This document shows positions 10,968-21,065 of a stretch of 64,000 nt of DNA, in pieces (position 1 is the first letter of the stretch; every line of letters begins with the position of its first letter). The stretch is from positions 23,893,675-23,957,674 of the forward strand of contig NC_059304.1 of assembly GCF_017591435.1 (NCBI RefSeq), written 5' to 3'. The notes below the pieces were generated by a model that was not told the DNA's origin, did no database searches, and saw only the letters and a program-made list of their open reading frames with translations. The position numbers and the translations under genes are program-made. Source of the DNA: Portunus trituberculatus. Its lineage: Eukaryota > Arthropoda > Malacostraca > Decapoda > Portunidae.

Positions 10968-11972
10968 GAGGAAATGTTACCGTTGATCCTGGAGGACGCT
11001 GTTGAACAGGTCGAGAGCCCCGTGACGAGTTCAGATGTCGAGGATGAGAGGCTGGAGCTGCACTGCCGAGTCGTGAGGGAAGTTGAGGTTGCAGACGCCA
11101 CTGTGAGAGCCCGTGAACGCCAGGCAGCGGTGAGTAGCTACGGTGGTGAGGTTGTAGATGTCATCGGGACAGCACGCGGACGGCAGGCCGTGACGAGCAA
11201 TGACGGTCGTGAGGTGGATGGAGACGCGGGTGAAGCGAGCCCCGCGCTATCTCCACATATGGTGGACTTGGAGGTATGTAGTTCCACCAAACAGACTCCT
11301 GAGCAGGTGGTGAAGTTGGAGAAGTGACTGATGGAGCATGAGGATGTCTTCAGCCGAGATGCACAAGATCTTGGCTGCACGTCGCTGATTCAGACCTCCA
11401 ACACGGCAGACAGTCCGCTGATGAAGCAACCACACAGTAGTGTCCCGTTGGCCAAGAGAGAAGAGGTGAGGCTGCCTCTGGACCTGGCCACTGGACGAAC
11501 ACCTAAGGAAGAACTACCACAGACGGCGCATGAGGTGGTAGTGACGCTGCAGTAATGCATGGAGGCTACGCGGCGACAGGTGGCGAACAATCGCTACCTC
11601 GCGAGGCAAACCATGACTCGCCGATACCAGCTGCACGCCGGTGACGCCTAGTATGCGGTCTGGGACCGCGGCTGGCGGTACAAGCCTCGTAAGAAACGAG
11701 GCACCACTCTGATGAGGCTGGAGAATTACTGCGAACGTGGGAAGGCCATACACTGCTCTGCAATGACTCGCAGCCGTCACCTACTAGCTGGACGTTGCCA
11801 CAAGCAAGCGGCGGCGCATAATCCACATCGACCGCCTGTGGGCTGTTGTGAGGAAGGATACTTGTGGGGCCAGCAGGGACCACGCTCGTTGCCGGACAAG
11901 TAAGGTGAGAAGCAACAGCAAGGTGGTGATGAAAACTATGCTGTGTGTGTGTTGTGTTGTGACAGTAAAATA
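10968..11972 (+). pseudogene. pol: pol remnant of gypsy B: RT start joined to integrase end
   Basis: After a spacer (10968-11330) that is mostly open but unrecognised, 11331-11465 encodes the typical Ty3/gypsy RT entry (EHEDVFSRDAQDLG, ending PLAKREE). The next codons already belong to the integrase C-terminal region (LPLDLATGRTPKEELP, then RRQVANNRYLARQ and the RGTT..L box). Essentially all of RT, RNase H and the integrase core is deleted at about 11465. An in-frame stop at 11553 and others show decay. Confidence 0.7.
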
Positions 11973-13269
11973 CAGTAATACTCCGCTTAACGAACGTTCG
12001 TTTAACGAATTTCCGGTTTAACATACTATATAAAGTTAGACCAAAAATCCGCATAACGTACAACCTCATCCGTTTTAGCGAATTTTCTGGTTTGAATTTG
12101 CCGGGTGAGGGACCGAATGCGGTAGTTTCACTGTGATTGGCTGGCTCCCCGCCTCTGTCCCTAGCGCTCCTGGAGCTGGATCTAAGATTCTTTAACAACG
12201 TCAGAGCAACCTCTTGCAGCGAAATGGCATCCATGAACGCTTGGAGGGACGGTTGCTTTCAGGTTGCTCTGAGGTTGCTGGGAACACCACCTATGGAGGT
12301 GGTGTTACTGTCTTATATATGCATTTATGTTCACAAAACAACATTTCTATTACTTTTTTACAAACCCTGCCCCAAGAAAGGATTGTTTTGTAATGCATAA
12401 AGTGAAATCTTACATGGAATACCAAAAAATAAAGCAGAGATGAGATAAGCCACAGACGAAGCGGAGACTCACACACTCTGCTTCTTCTTCTTCTTGTGAC
12501 CCCAGCTTGCGTGTTACTTTCATCATGATGTTTATGTTTCACTCCTCTATTGCCTGCTATAATGGATATCATATCAGTATTCATATACGCTCATGCCACG
12601 GGGATAACCTTGACTCCGTGGCACTGAGTGATAGTGAATTACTAGTGAAATACCGCGGTATTTCATTAATAATTCACTGTCACACAGTGCCACGGAGTCG
12701 AGGTTATCCTCATGGCATGAGCGTATATGAATACCAAGATATGATATCCATTATAGCAGGCAATAGAGGAGTGAAAATAAATATCATGGGAAAAGACAAC
12801 ACGCAGGCTAAAAGGGTCACAAGAAGAAGAAGAAGCGGCCGAGTGGCCGCAAGTCTTCTGCTTCGTCTGTGGCTCATCTTATCTCTGATTTATTTTTTGG
12901 TATTCCATGTAAAATTTCACTTTATGCATTACAAAACAATCCTTTCTTGGGGGCAAGGTTTGTAATAAATAAAAATGTTGTTTTGTGAACATAAATACGA
13001 GAATGTGAGAGAAGTTGTACGTAGCTCCTCTAACTTCCAATGACTCATATGACATCATAAAAGTAGTGGTACACCTGTGGCCCAATATGCTGCCAAACGT
13101 ATATATATTTTTTTTCTTTTAACCTATATGGTATGTTGGGGACCAGCCCAGAACGCATCCCCCCCTATTTCCATTATTTCCTATGGGAAAATTACGTCCG
13201 CTTAACGAATTTTTGCTCTACGAACAGCTTTGACACCCCCTATCCTGTTCGTTAAGCGGAGTATTACTG
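11973..13269. mobile_element. pogo/Tigger-like non-autonomous DNA transposon
   Basis: Perfect 23-bp terminal inverted repeats (CAGTAATACTCCGCTTAACG... at the left, its complement at the right) are flanked by TA on both sides (11971-11972, 13270-13271). The TA target and CAGT-type ends fit the pogo/Tigger branch of Tc1/mariner. Subterminal TTAACGAAT-like motifs recur. No transposase is encoded. The middle is a very large palindrome (separate entry). It is inserted between the pol remnant and the 3' LTR of gypsy B. A terminal fragment of the same family is at 58445-58705. Confidence 0.85.
12321..12998. repeat. Large palindrome inside the Tigger-like element
   Basis: Two arms of about 330 bp are inverted copies meeting at ACCGCGGT (about 12652-12659). 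Matching points include CATTTATGTTCACAAAACAA at the outer left with its complement near 12977-12997, the GAAGAAG-rich block against CTTCTTCTTC, and GCCACGG..AACC near the centre. Transcribed, it would form a very long hairpin. Confidence 0.85.
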
Positions 13270-13304
13270 TAGTCGGAAAGACTATTTTTCGTGGGGGAGT
13301 GCAG

Positions 13305-13997
13305 TGTTGCGGCGGCGCAGGGGCGGTTGGTAGTGATAAGTAGTGAAGATGGAGTAAGGTGGTATTTTTGAGAGAGAGAGGAAGTGGAGACCGAAAGTGA
13401 TGGCCATGCAGGTGGATAAAGCAGCGGTGATTGGCTCAGAAGTGAGCCAATGGCAGTATTGCAAAGGGGGGGAGGCTATATTTAAGCCGGCCGTCTCTGT
13501 CCCTGTGAGCTGTCTCGCTCTGCTCTAGGCCCACGGCTGCTGGTTGCTTGCTGGTGTATAGCCGGTCCCCGCTCTCGGCGTCTACCAAGTCTTCCTGTGT
13601 AAGGCCAGTCTGTCCTCCAGTTGTCTCTGCTCCATTCTCTGCTCTCGTTCTCCTTCTCCGCACTCGCCCTGTATAATACCCTGTATTGCCTGTTTGTACT
13701 GTGTTGTTACACAAGTAAACATAAGAAGCTGTACCAAGTGTTTCCTGCCAGTCCTGCCTGTCTGAGTCAGTCTGGCTGAGTCTTGTGAGTTGCGTGCCTC
13801 GCTTCCCTCGCTAGTCACAGACCCTCGTCAACGTTATCCCTGTACCGCCCCCGTCTTGAATGCTGTCCTGTTCTGCCACTGAGAGTGAGTTATGGTTGCG
13901 GCAATGGAAGCTGATGTAGGGGACCTTGGGTGCCCTGCCTTGCCCTGTGGTTGCTGGGTGGGTGTTCCTGCTGCTGTGTGGGCGGCGGTTCGTAACA
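13305..13997 (+). repeat. 3' LTR of gypsy B
   Basis: 693 bp, TGTTGCGGCGG to TTCGTAACA, preceded by a purine-rich stretch (GTGGGGGAGTGCAG) that could be the polypurine tract. It is followed by CTAT, the right copy of the TSD. Confidence 0.88.
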
Positions 13998-14001
13998 CTA
14001 T

Positions 14002-14270
14002 GTAATAATTTTTTCTTGTATTTACTTTGTGGTGAGTGGTATATCCTTTTCCGGTGAACTGAGCTGTACGTCGAAAGTACGTGATTGTGGGGAGGAAAAG
14101 TTCACTTGATATTATTCCATCAATTTTTTTCTTTTCCAAATAAATTTTTGCATCTGTATTCTTGCATCTGTATTCTTGCAACAACCATTCAAAATTAAAC
14201 CAGTGCCTTTAAGTTCAGGTACAGCTACCATATTGTTAAAAATAAAGCTTCAATATTTATTCAAAAGTTT
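14002..14270 (+). repeat. Dispersed repeat R, right part
   Basis: The block TGAG-TGGTATATCC..TCC.GTGAACTG and GATATTATTCCATCAATTT matches 58259-58395. It is the continuation of 9258-9575 beyond gypsy B. A short tandem repeat (TGCATCTGTATTCT) lies at 14150-14177. Confidence 0.55.
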
Positions 14271-14550
14271 CATAATCATTTTCCTATATAAACCTCCGCA
14301 TTACACATGACCAGGATGATGATGACACAGATGATGAGAGCCGCCAGAGCAGCGGGAGTGATGTCAAGGAAGCTGCAGTGGAGCACACCAGTTACATCAC
14401 CATGCCCAGAAGGAACAGAAAACGATGGTGACACAGAGATTATGTTATGTAATATTTTTCCTTTGTCCATGTTTCTATTTTCTTTTGTGCTTATATTTTG
14501 TTTTGTTGTTGTGTGATAGCCGGGTCGTCTATCTTTACGCTGGAGGACAG
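14271..14550 (+). other. 3' end of gypsy A interior, no clear gene
   Basis: Short open stretches with an Asp/Ser-rich segment (14310-14400) and a purine-rich TGGAGGACAG just before the LTR at 14551. This may be the 3' untranslated part and polypurine tract of gypsy A. No domain is recognised. Confidence 0.4.
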
Positions 14551-15275
14551 TGTTATGTAAGGGGTTTTTTAGTTACATCCCTCCCTGGTGATAGAATCTG
14601 TAAGTGAGAGAATGGAGATGTGGAGGGGAAAAATTTCTTTTCCTCGCAGCCATAATTACGTATTTACTTATATGTTAGTTTCCGTGATTCTTTGTGTTGT
14701 AAAAATGTATTGTCAAGTAATAACTTTATGGCTAGGAGCCATAAGTGTAATATTGATGTTCTGTAGAGTGAGGAGGTGCAGATTGGCACTATTAGATGTT
14801 GCTGCGGGGTTGCAGGTGTTTGGTCTCGCTAAGCTTGTCACAGATTGTTTTCAATAATCCGACTTTGGAAAAGGCTGGTTCACTCTTATCATCACTGCCT
14901 CAGGGACAGCTTTAAGGGACTAGATATCGCTCAGGACTGAGCTTAGTGAATGAACTACACTGGGAGGATAACCAAGGAAGCCTGGCCTTGTCACATAAGT
15001 TAGAAAGACATAAGCGTATAAGGGAAACTTAATATCATTGGAGTTGTGCACTCCGGTCCGTGCCGTCTACTAACTTAGGGTGTTGCCACAGGTTGAGACA
15101 AGACTGCACACATCCCAGACAACCACCGTGAGGATATCGCTGGCAGCCTACAGGAGCATCCGGGATACATACATCCTGTGTTGAGTTTCAGTGTGGCTCA
15201 TGTGGGTGTAGTGTTGCGAGTGCTCTCCCCGGCTTCACTTGCTTTGCCATGTGTGATGGGGGTGGTGATGTAACA
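14551..15275 (+). repeat. 3' LTR of gypsy A
   Basis: 725 bp from TGTTATGTAAGG to GATGTAACA, matching 3473-4266. Taken alone it would look like a solo LTR. The LINE-1 sequence on its right side that continues the LINE cut at 3472 shows it is the partner of the 5' LTR. Confidence 0.78.
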
Positions 15276-16552
15276 TTATTCATTTCGTGCCACTTTATTC
15301 TACTTCCTATTTTCTTCATTTCACTGCTTCCATCATTTTATCCAAGCTGCATCCTGACACTTCTTAGCTTTTGCACATGTAGCATTATACCACATGTGTT
15401 TGGTCTCTTTTATTCTATATTTGGAACATATCTCATTACCCAGTGATTGTATTTGCCTAGGAATATTTCATACTTTTCTTGGACTGTCTTGCCTTGCATG
15501 GTTTCCTTCTAATCAAAACTATCAAAGTAATTTCTTAAGCCTTCAAAATTTGTCTATTTTGTTTGTGTCCCTCATTACATTTCAAAATCTACTGATCCTC
15601 TAATTCAGTTTCACTTTTTCCCAAGAGGGAAAAGTTAATACCAAATCCAGCATAGATGGTTCTTCTTCCTCTCTATACCTTGTATAGTCCCTCACCCATT
15701 GGCCCAAAGTGTTTACTATTGCCAATTTTAACACTTCTTCCCCACTTCATCCAGCGTGACTGCTTATATCCATTTCTTCCCAATTTACATGTTTGCAGTT
15801 TAGAATCCTAACAAGTAACACTCTTCTGTCTTTTCTTAACATATTGTACAAGTAATCTAGCACTTCATTTTGCATTTCTTTGTGTATATCAAGCCTCCAT
15901 GTATTAGTCTTCAGTAGCACATACCTATGTTACTATGATTCTCCTCCTTTCCCTCCCACTGGTCCTAATTGTTATGCTTAAAACCTCTGCCAGTCCATCT
16001 CCTTACTGTACCTTTTCCAGGTATATATCCTCTTGAGCCATTATTGATACTCCTCCTCCTGCTTTTCCCCTTCTACCTTTCCTCCAAACATTATATCCCT
16101 GCTCTTTAAAAATTACTTGGACATCTTTGCTTAACTTTGTTTCTGTTATATATACCACATCCAGTCCTTTTCCAATATATAATCTCTCACTTCTAAGCTT
16201 CCTGATATAAACTCATCTATGTTTGTATACATAACTCTTATGATGCTTTCCTTCCCCTTCCCAAATATACCATTTTCTCAGCTTCATGTCTAGCACTCTC
16301 TAGTAGAATTTCTTCTTCTTGTTCTCTATCCTTCTCTCATTTCTTTCCTTAGCTTCACTTGTCAATTCTCTCTTTTTCCCTTTCTCCCTGGTTCATATCT
16401 CTCCTTATCCAAATGTTGTTATATTCTGTCTTTCCAGTCAGCTCTCCAGTCCTCGCTAGTATTTCTTCTACCCCTAATTGCAATCTCATCTTAACGTTTA
16501 GTGGTCTTTTAGTCCCCACACTATATTTACCAAGTCTGTGTATTTCTTCTAT
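15276..16552 (-). mobile_element. CR1-like LINE-1, 5' part (ORF1 end and endonuclease)
   Basis: On the minus strand from 16552 the ORF1 C-terminus appears (KRPLNVKMRLQLGVEEIL, then NNIWIRRDMNQGERE). The APE-type endonuclease follows (GLDVVYITETKL, then a GGGV box) and the linker toward RT near 15276. Many stops are present. The coding frame of the linker continues at 3472 once gypsy A is removed, so both parts are one LINE. The 5' end is truncated within ORF1 directly after the 3' terminus of LINE-3b. Confidence 0.7.
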
Positions 16553-16556
16553 TTCT

Positions 16557-17995
16557 TTTTGTATTTACCTACTTGTATTATACAGGGTTCGAGCTGGGCT
16601 CATAGTGTCCTGTCTCCATATCTCTATTTATCTAATTTTTCTTTAAAGGTATGCACACTATGTGCTGTAACAAACTTCATTATCCAATGCATTCCATTTT
16701 TCCACCGTTCTGTGTGGAAAACTGTATTTTTCAGTATCCTTCACACACTGCCTCATCCTGATCTTCTTTTCATGTCCTCTTGTCCTTCCATCTTCTTTTG
16801 TCAAAAGCACCAGGTCTTCTTCATCTATCTTTTCAGTATCATTTACTATCTTATACATTGTTATTAGGTCCCCACGTTCTCTTCTATTTTGTAAGGTTGG
16901 CAGTCCCATTTCCTTCAGTCGTTCTTCACATGTGAGGTCCTTTAACTCCGGCACCATCTTTGTAGTAATCCTCTGTATCCTTTCCAATTTTCTTATATTC
17001 TTTTTAGAGCTTTGAGACCATACCACTGCTGCATATTCCAGCCTTGGGCATATCATGCTTGTGATGAGTTTTTCATCATATCTTTATCCATGTAATGAAA
17101 TGCCACTCTTATATTAATTAACATTTTATATGATAGTCCAAATATCTTGCTTATTAGAGCTCACATTTTTTTGTATGATCACTCCAAGATCATTTTCTTC
17201 TTTACTCTTCACTATTTGTTCCTCTCCCATCAAATAGTTCCATACCAGTCTTCTCTTACTCTTGCCTAGTTCCATTATGTGACATTTCTTGGCATTAAAC
17301 TCCAATTTCCACTTCCTGCTCCACTCATAGATTTTGTTTACATCTTCCTGCAACAGCAAACAGTCCTCTCTGGTTTTGATAACTCTTAACAGCTTTGCAT
17401 CATCAGCGAATAAATCTATATAACTGTTTATCCCAACGTGAATGTCATTTACATAAACCTGAAACATAAAAGGGGGCTAACACTGACCCTTGTGGCACTC
17501 TGCTAGTTACTTTATCCCAAGATGAGTATGTAACTCTGATCACAGTTCTCATTTCTCTATCCTTCAAATAATCTCTTGTCCATTTGAGCAAGGTTCCTCG
17601 CAGTCCTCCTATATTCTCTAGTTTCCAAAGTAGTCTTTCATGAGGGGACTTTGACAAAAGCCTTTTTTAATATCCAGGTATACGTACTGTGTCTACCCAT
17701 CCATCTCTGTTTTCAAGTCCTGCAATAACTCTCGAGTAGAAGCTTAATAAGCTTGATACACATGACTGCCCTGTCCTGAACCCAAACTGTGTGTTCAATA
17801 AGACAAGCTCCTCTTCTAGAAATTTAACCTATTTTTCTTTGATAATTATTTCACATGACTTCCCAAAACACTTGTAAGTGACACTGGTCTGTAGTTTAGT
17901 GGTTCAGTTGCCTTTTCTCCTTTGAATATCAGTATTACGTTGGCTCTCTTCCATTCTAGTGGAACTTTCCCTTCATTTATTGAACTTGTAATTAT
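16557..17995 (-). mobile_element. CR1-like LINE-3b, RT and 3' end
   Basis: A 5'-truncated LINE beginning in the RT fingers (GKVPLEWKRANV). It runs through SRVPQGSVLAPF, LFADDAKLL (intact FADD) and RPRLEYAAVVWSQ-type thumb motifs to the terminal TAGGTAAATAC-like sequence at 16557-16575. Frame breaks lie near 17460, 17130 and 17060. Unlike the other copies, no (AC)n follows its end; LINE-1 follows directly. Confidence 0.8.
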
Positions 17996-19301
17996 TTTTG
18001 TTGCCATTCTCTGCAATCTCTCCAACTTCCTTATATGCTTCTTTTTATAAGGGGACCAAACCACCCCAGCATATTCCAATCTTGGTCTAATTACCGTACT
18101 AATTAATTTCTTCATCATATCTTTATCCATATAATGAAAGGCTAATCCAATATTTCTAATCAAATTATATGTTTCTCCAAACATCTTGTCAATATGAGCC
18201 TCAAACTGCCCATGGTCTTGTATTATCACTCCCAAATCCTTTTCCTTTTCCACCTTTTTCAACACTACTCCTTCACCCATCTTATATGACCCTCTTGGCC
18301 GTCTTCCACTCTTCCCCATCTCCATTACATGACTTTTGCTCAGATTAAATTCCATCTCCCACCTCCTGCTCCACTCCCAAATCATATCCAGATCTGCCAG
18401 TAAAATTTCACAATCTTCTTCACTCTTCACACACCTACACAACTTCGCATCATCCGCAAACAAATTAATATAACTGTTTACTCCCTCTGGCATATCATTA
18501 ATATAGACAAGGAAAAGTATTGGTGCCAGCACTGAACCTTGTGGGACTCCACTCCTCCACCACCAACCAGTCCAACTTTGCATCCCTTATTACCGTTCTC
18601 ATCTCCTCCATCTCAAGTAGTTTTCCATCCACTTTAACACTTTTCCCTTTAGTCCTCCATAAATCTCTAATTTCCATAGCAGTCTCATGTGAGGTACCTT
18701 GTCAAAAGCCTTTTTTAAATCCAAATATACACAGTCCATCCATCCCTCTCTCTTGTATTTTGTCTCGAATAAAAGCTCAGTAGATTTGTTACACATAACC
18801 TCCCTTTCCTAAAGCCAAATTGATGATCCGATAATAACTTATGATCCTCCAGGAACTGTATCCAATATTTCTTTATCACCCTCTCACAAATCTTACCGAC
18901 CACACTTGTTAAAGACACAGGTCTATAGTTAAGAGGCTCTTCCTTACTGCCTCCCTTATAAATGGGCACCCCTTCAGCTCTTTTCACTCTACCGGTACTT
19001 CCCTGGTTTCTAATGAGCACCTTACAATATCATATAATGGATCTATCAATTCTTCTCTACATTCCTTCAATAATTTGCCTGAAACTTCATTTGTTCCCAT
19101 CGCTTTATCATCTTAAAGTTCCTCCAACATTTTATATAACTCCTTTTTAGGTATCTTAATGTCATCCATGTGCACATTTCCTTCTACATTTTGAGGCTTT
19201 ACAAACATTGTTTCTTTAGTAAATACTTGTTGAAACCACTCCTGTATGTCTCATCTCTCCTTCGCTGTGTTATTGCCATCTGCATTTCCATAACCATATG
19301 A

Positions 19302-19920
19302 TCACTCTTCCCCACATAGGTACACTTCTCGTGTTAACACCAAATCCAGTCTAGCGGGTTCATCATCTCCTCTATATTTAGTATTTTCTTTCACCCTCTG
19401 TTCCATCATATTTTCCATCATTAGATTAAGGAATCTCTCTCCCCATGCTTCCTCTCCAACACCACTTACTAGATTTTCCCAATCCACTTCTTTACAATTA
19501 AAATCTCCTACTAGTATCACCTTTCTTTTTCCAATTAATACACTTTCCAAACTCTGTAAAGTATCCTTGATCATATTGTCGTATTCCCTTAATGTCCAAG
19601 AATTTGTTTTAGGAGGTACATAGGTCACCATGATTATTAATTCTTTTCCATCACTTTTTAACCTTGTGCTTATCACTTCTGCGTTGTTCTTCCCATACCA
19701 AACCTTATCCACATTTATCTCCTTCTTCGTCATAATCATAACTCCTCCTCCACCTTTACCCTCTCTATCCTTTCTCCATATATTATATTTATTATCCAAA
19801 TTTACCTTTGTTTTTTCATGTCATTTCGTCTCAGTCAAACACACTATATCAGGCTTCTCCACCATCACATAGTCTTGTAATTCTAATCTCCTTGACAGTA
19901 TCCCATCTATATCAGTATAC
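19302..19920 (-). pseudogene. Endonuclease domain of LINE-3a
   Basis: An APE-type endonuclease fragment. NIWRKDREGKGGGGVMI is the GGG loop. VTYVPPKTNSW and ILVGDFNCKEVDWENL form the GDFN motif with the catalytic aspartate. DEPARLDLVLTR is the conserved RLDL motif. The frame breaks after 19302, before the expected SDH box. The role in the family is nicking target DNA for target-primed reverse transcription. Confidence 0.8.
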
Positions 19921-20246
19921 ATTACGGTCCACCTACTGCTCCCTCTAGGGGTTCCTCTGCATTCCTTCTTTTCACATACCATTTTCTGGCTCTCTCTCCT
20001 ATAATTCTCAAAAAAAACTTTTCCTTTTCCTCTTCAGACCGTTCATCATTTTTCCTTCTCGCCTCTTCCAACAATTCATTATATCTTCTCCTCTCTTCCT
20101 CATTTCTATTTTTTTTTACGTACACCTCTTTACAACCTTCTACCTCTCTTAATTTTGATGTTCTATATAAAATGTCCTCCGCAGTTTGTTGTGACTTCAG
20201 TACTACTTTAATCGGTCTCCTTACTCCCTCCTTATACGGACCCAGT

Positions 20247-20966
20247 CTATGGATCTCTTCCACTTCTTCTTGTAGGTCTTTTTTCATCATCATTTAGATT
20301 TTTGAACAGATCTCTCACCGTTTTCAATTCTTCTTTAATTCTCTTAGGCTTATATGTTATATTTTGTTCTTTCATCCCAAATATTATCACACTCTTCTTC
20401 TTTTCTGCTATTTCTCTTATCAATGTTTCCTTGTTCTTCATAACATTAACCAATTCCTTAGACCTTTCTTTTTTGTCTTCATTCAACTAATCTTTGATTA
20501 TTTCTTGTAATCCAACCATCTCCACTTCCCTCGACTCAGTCCATTGTGTTTTCTTCAGTTCCCACTCTCTTTTAAACTTCTCACTTTGCTCACTGATCAT
20601 TTCCTTAAATTCATCTTTCTCCTCTATAACTTTCTCCATTTTCTCCTCCAACCGTCTCTTGTATTTTTCAACCTCCTCTCTCAAGTGTGCATTCTCATCC
20701 ACCAATCGTTTTTCATTTTCCTCCAATCTCCTGACTCTTTCTTTCAAAGCCTTGCGGAATTCTCTATCTTGCTCATCCTCACTCCTTTGAACTTTTAACT
20801 CCTTCACCAACTCCTCAAATTTCTTCTCTAATATTACCAATCTACCTTGCATTGTTGCCCCTGTTGAAGATGGACTCATATTTTGAATGGCTACTTTTGG
20901 TTTTGCTCCCTGGGCCTCATCGGCATATTTTGAATTTGGTAACTTATTTCTTACGGGTCTATCCAT
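20247..20966 (-). CDS. ORF1 protein of LINE-3a (coiled coil)
   Basis: The start at 20966 (MDRPVRNKLPNSKYADEAQG) gives a 159-residue frame to 20487 dominated by a heptad-rich coiled coil (VRRLEENEKRLVDENAHL). It continues after a stop/frame change to about 19922 with a basic RNA-binding C-terminal region (RLGPYKEGVRRPIKVVLKS, RKNDERSEEEKEKFF). This layout, coiled coil then a transposase-22-like RNA-binding fold, recurs in LINE-4. The likely role is an RNA chaperone that packages LINE RNA. At least two disruptions separate the halves, so function is doubtful. Confidence 0.65.
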
Positions 20967-21018
20967 TTCACTCTTCCTGGGTGTGTGGTGGGGTGCACTG
21001 GCGGCCAGGCCTGGTAGC

Positions 21019-21034
21019 GTGTGTGTGTGTGTGT
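21019..21034. repeat. (GT)n tract between LINE-4 and LINE-3a
   Basis: A short (AC)8-like tract (minus strand) forming both the LINE-4 tail and the 5' flank of LINE-3a. Confidence 0.9.
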
Positions 21035-21065
21035 ATTTACCTATTTGTGTATTACAGGGCCCGAG

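Larger units (their letters stand above)
9576..13997 (+). mobile_element. Ty3/gypsy element B, internally deleted, with TSD CTAT
   Basis: A complete but non-autonomous LTR element. The LTRs at 9576-10315 and 13305-13997 both start TGTTGCGGCGG and end TTCGTAACA. The 4-bp duplication CTAT flanks it (9572-9575 and 13998-14001), and dispersed repeat R resumes on each side. The PBS is at 10318. The interior keeps a gag start fused to protease, the first part of RT, and the integrase C-terminus; the rest of pol is missing. A pogo-like element is inserted at 11973-13269. Good LTR agreement and the clean TSD suggest a fairly recent insertion. Confidence 0.88.
3473..15275 (+). mobile_element. Ty3/gypsy element A, with later insertions inside
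   Basis: The element runs from the 5' LTR (3473-4266) to the 3' LTR (14551-15275) and interrupts LINE-1. The flanking 4-mers are GTAT on the left (3469-3472) and TTAT on the right (15276-15279), a target-site duplication with one mismatch. The LINE coding frame on the minus strand continues across the two flanks if the element is removed. Inside are a PBS, decayed gag with zinc knuckles and a decayed protease. RT, RNase H and integrase are not visible and seem lost. The interior also holds a SINE, a SINE/LINE/(AC)n array and a dispersed repeat split by gypsy element B. The first LTR bases are diverged (TATTATG against TGTTATG in the 3' LTR). Confidence 0.75.
17996..21018 (-). mobile_element. 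CR1-like LINE-3a, 5' two-thirds (ORF1, EN, RT)
   Basis: This copy has an intact 5' end at about 21018 beside (AC)n, then ORF1, the endonuclease and most of RT. The RT shows NYRPVSLTSVVGKI, HQFGFRKGRL, LDLKKAFDKVPHMRL, GVPQGSVLAPILF and NLFADDAKL. It stops in the thumb at RLQRMATK, and LINE-3b begins in the same frame. The last third and the 3' end are missing. Frameshifts occur near 18590 and 18790. Confidence 0.8.

Noticed and set aside
12507..12965. 152-codon ORF in the Tigger-like element as a transposase
   Set aside because: It spans the palindrome, has no DDE motif, and mirrored ORFs occur on the other strand.
14551..15275. Solo LTR
   Set aside because: LINE-1 sequence to its right continues the LINE cut at 3472, so it is the 3' LTR of gypsy A.
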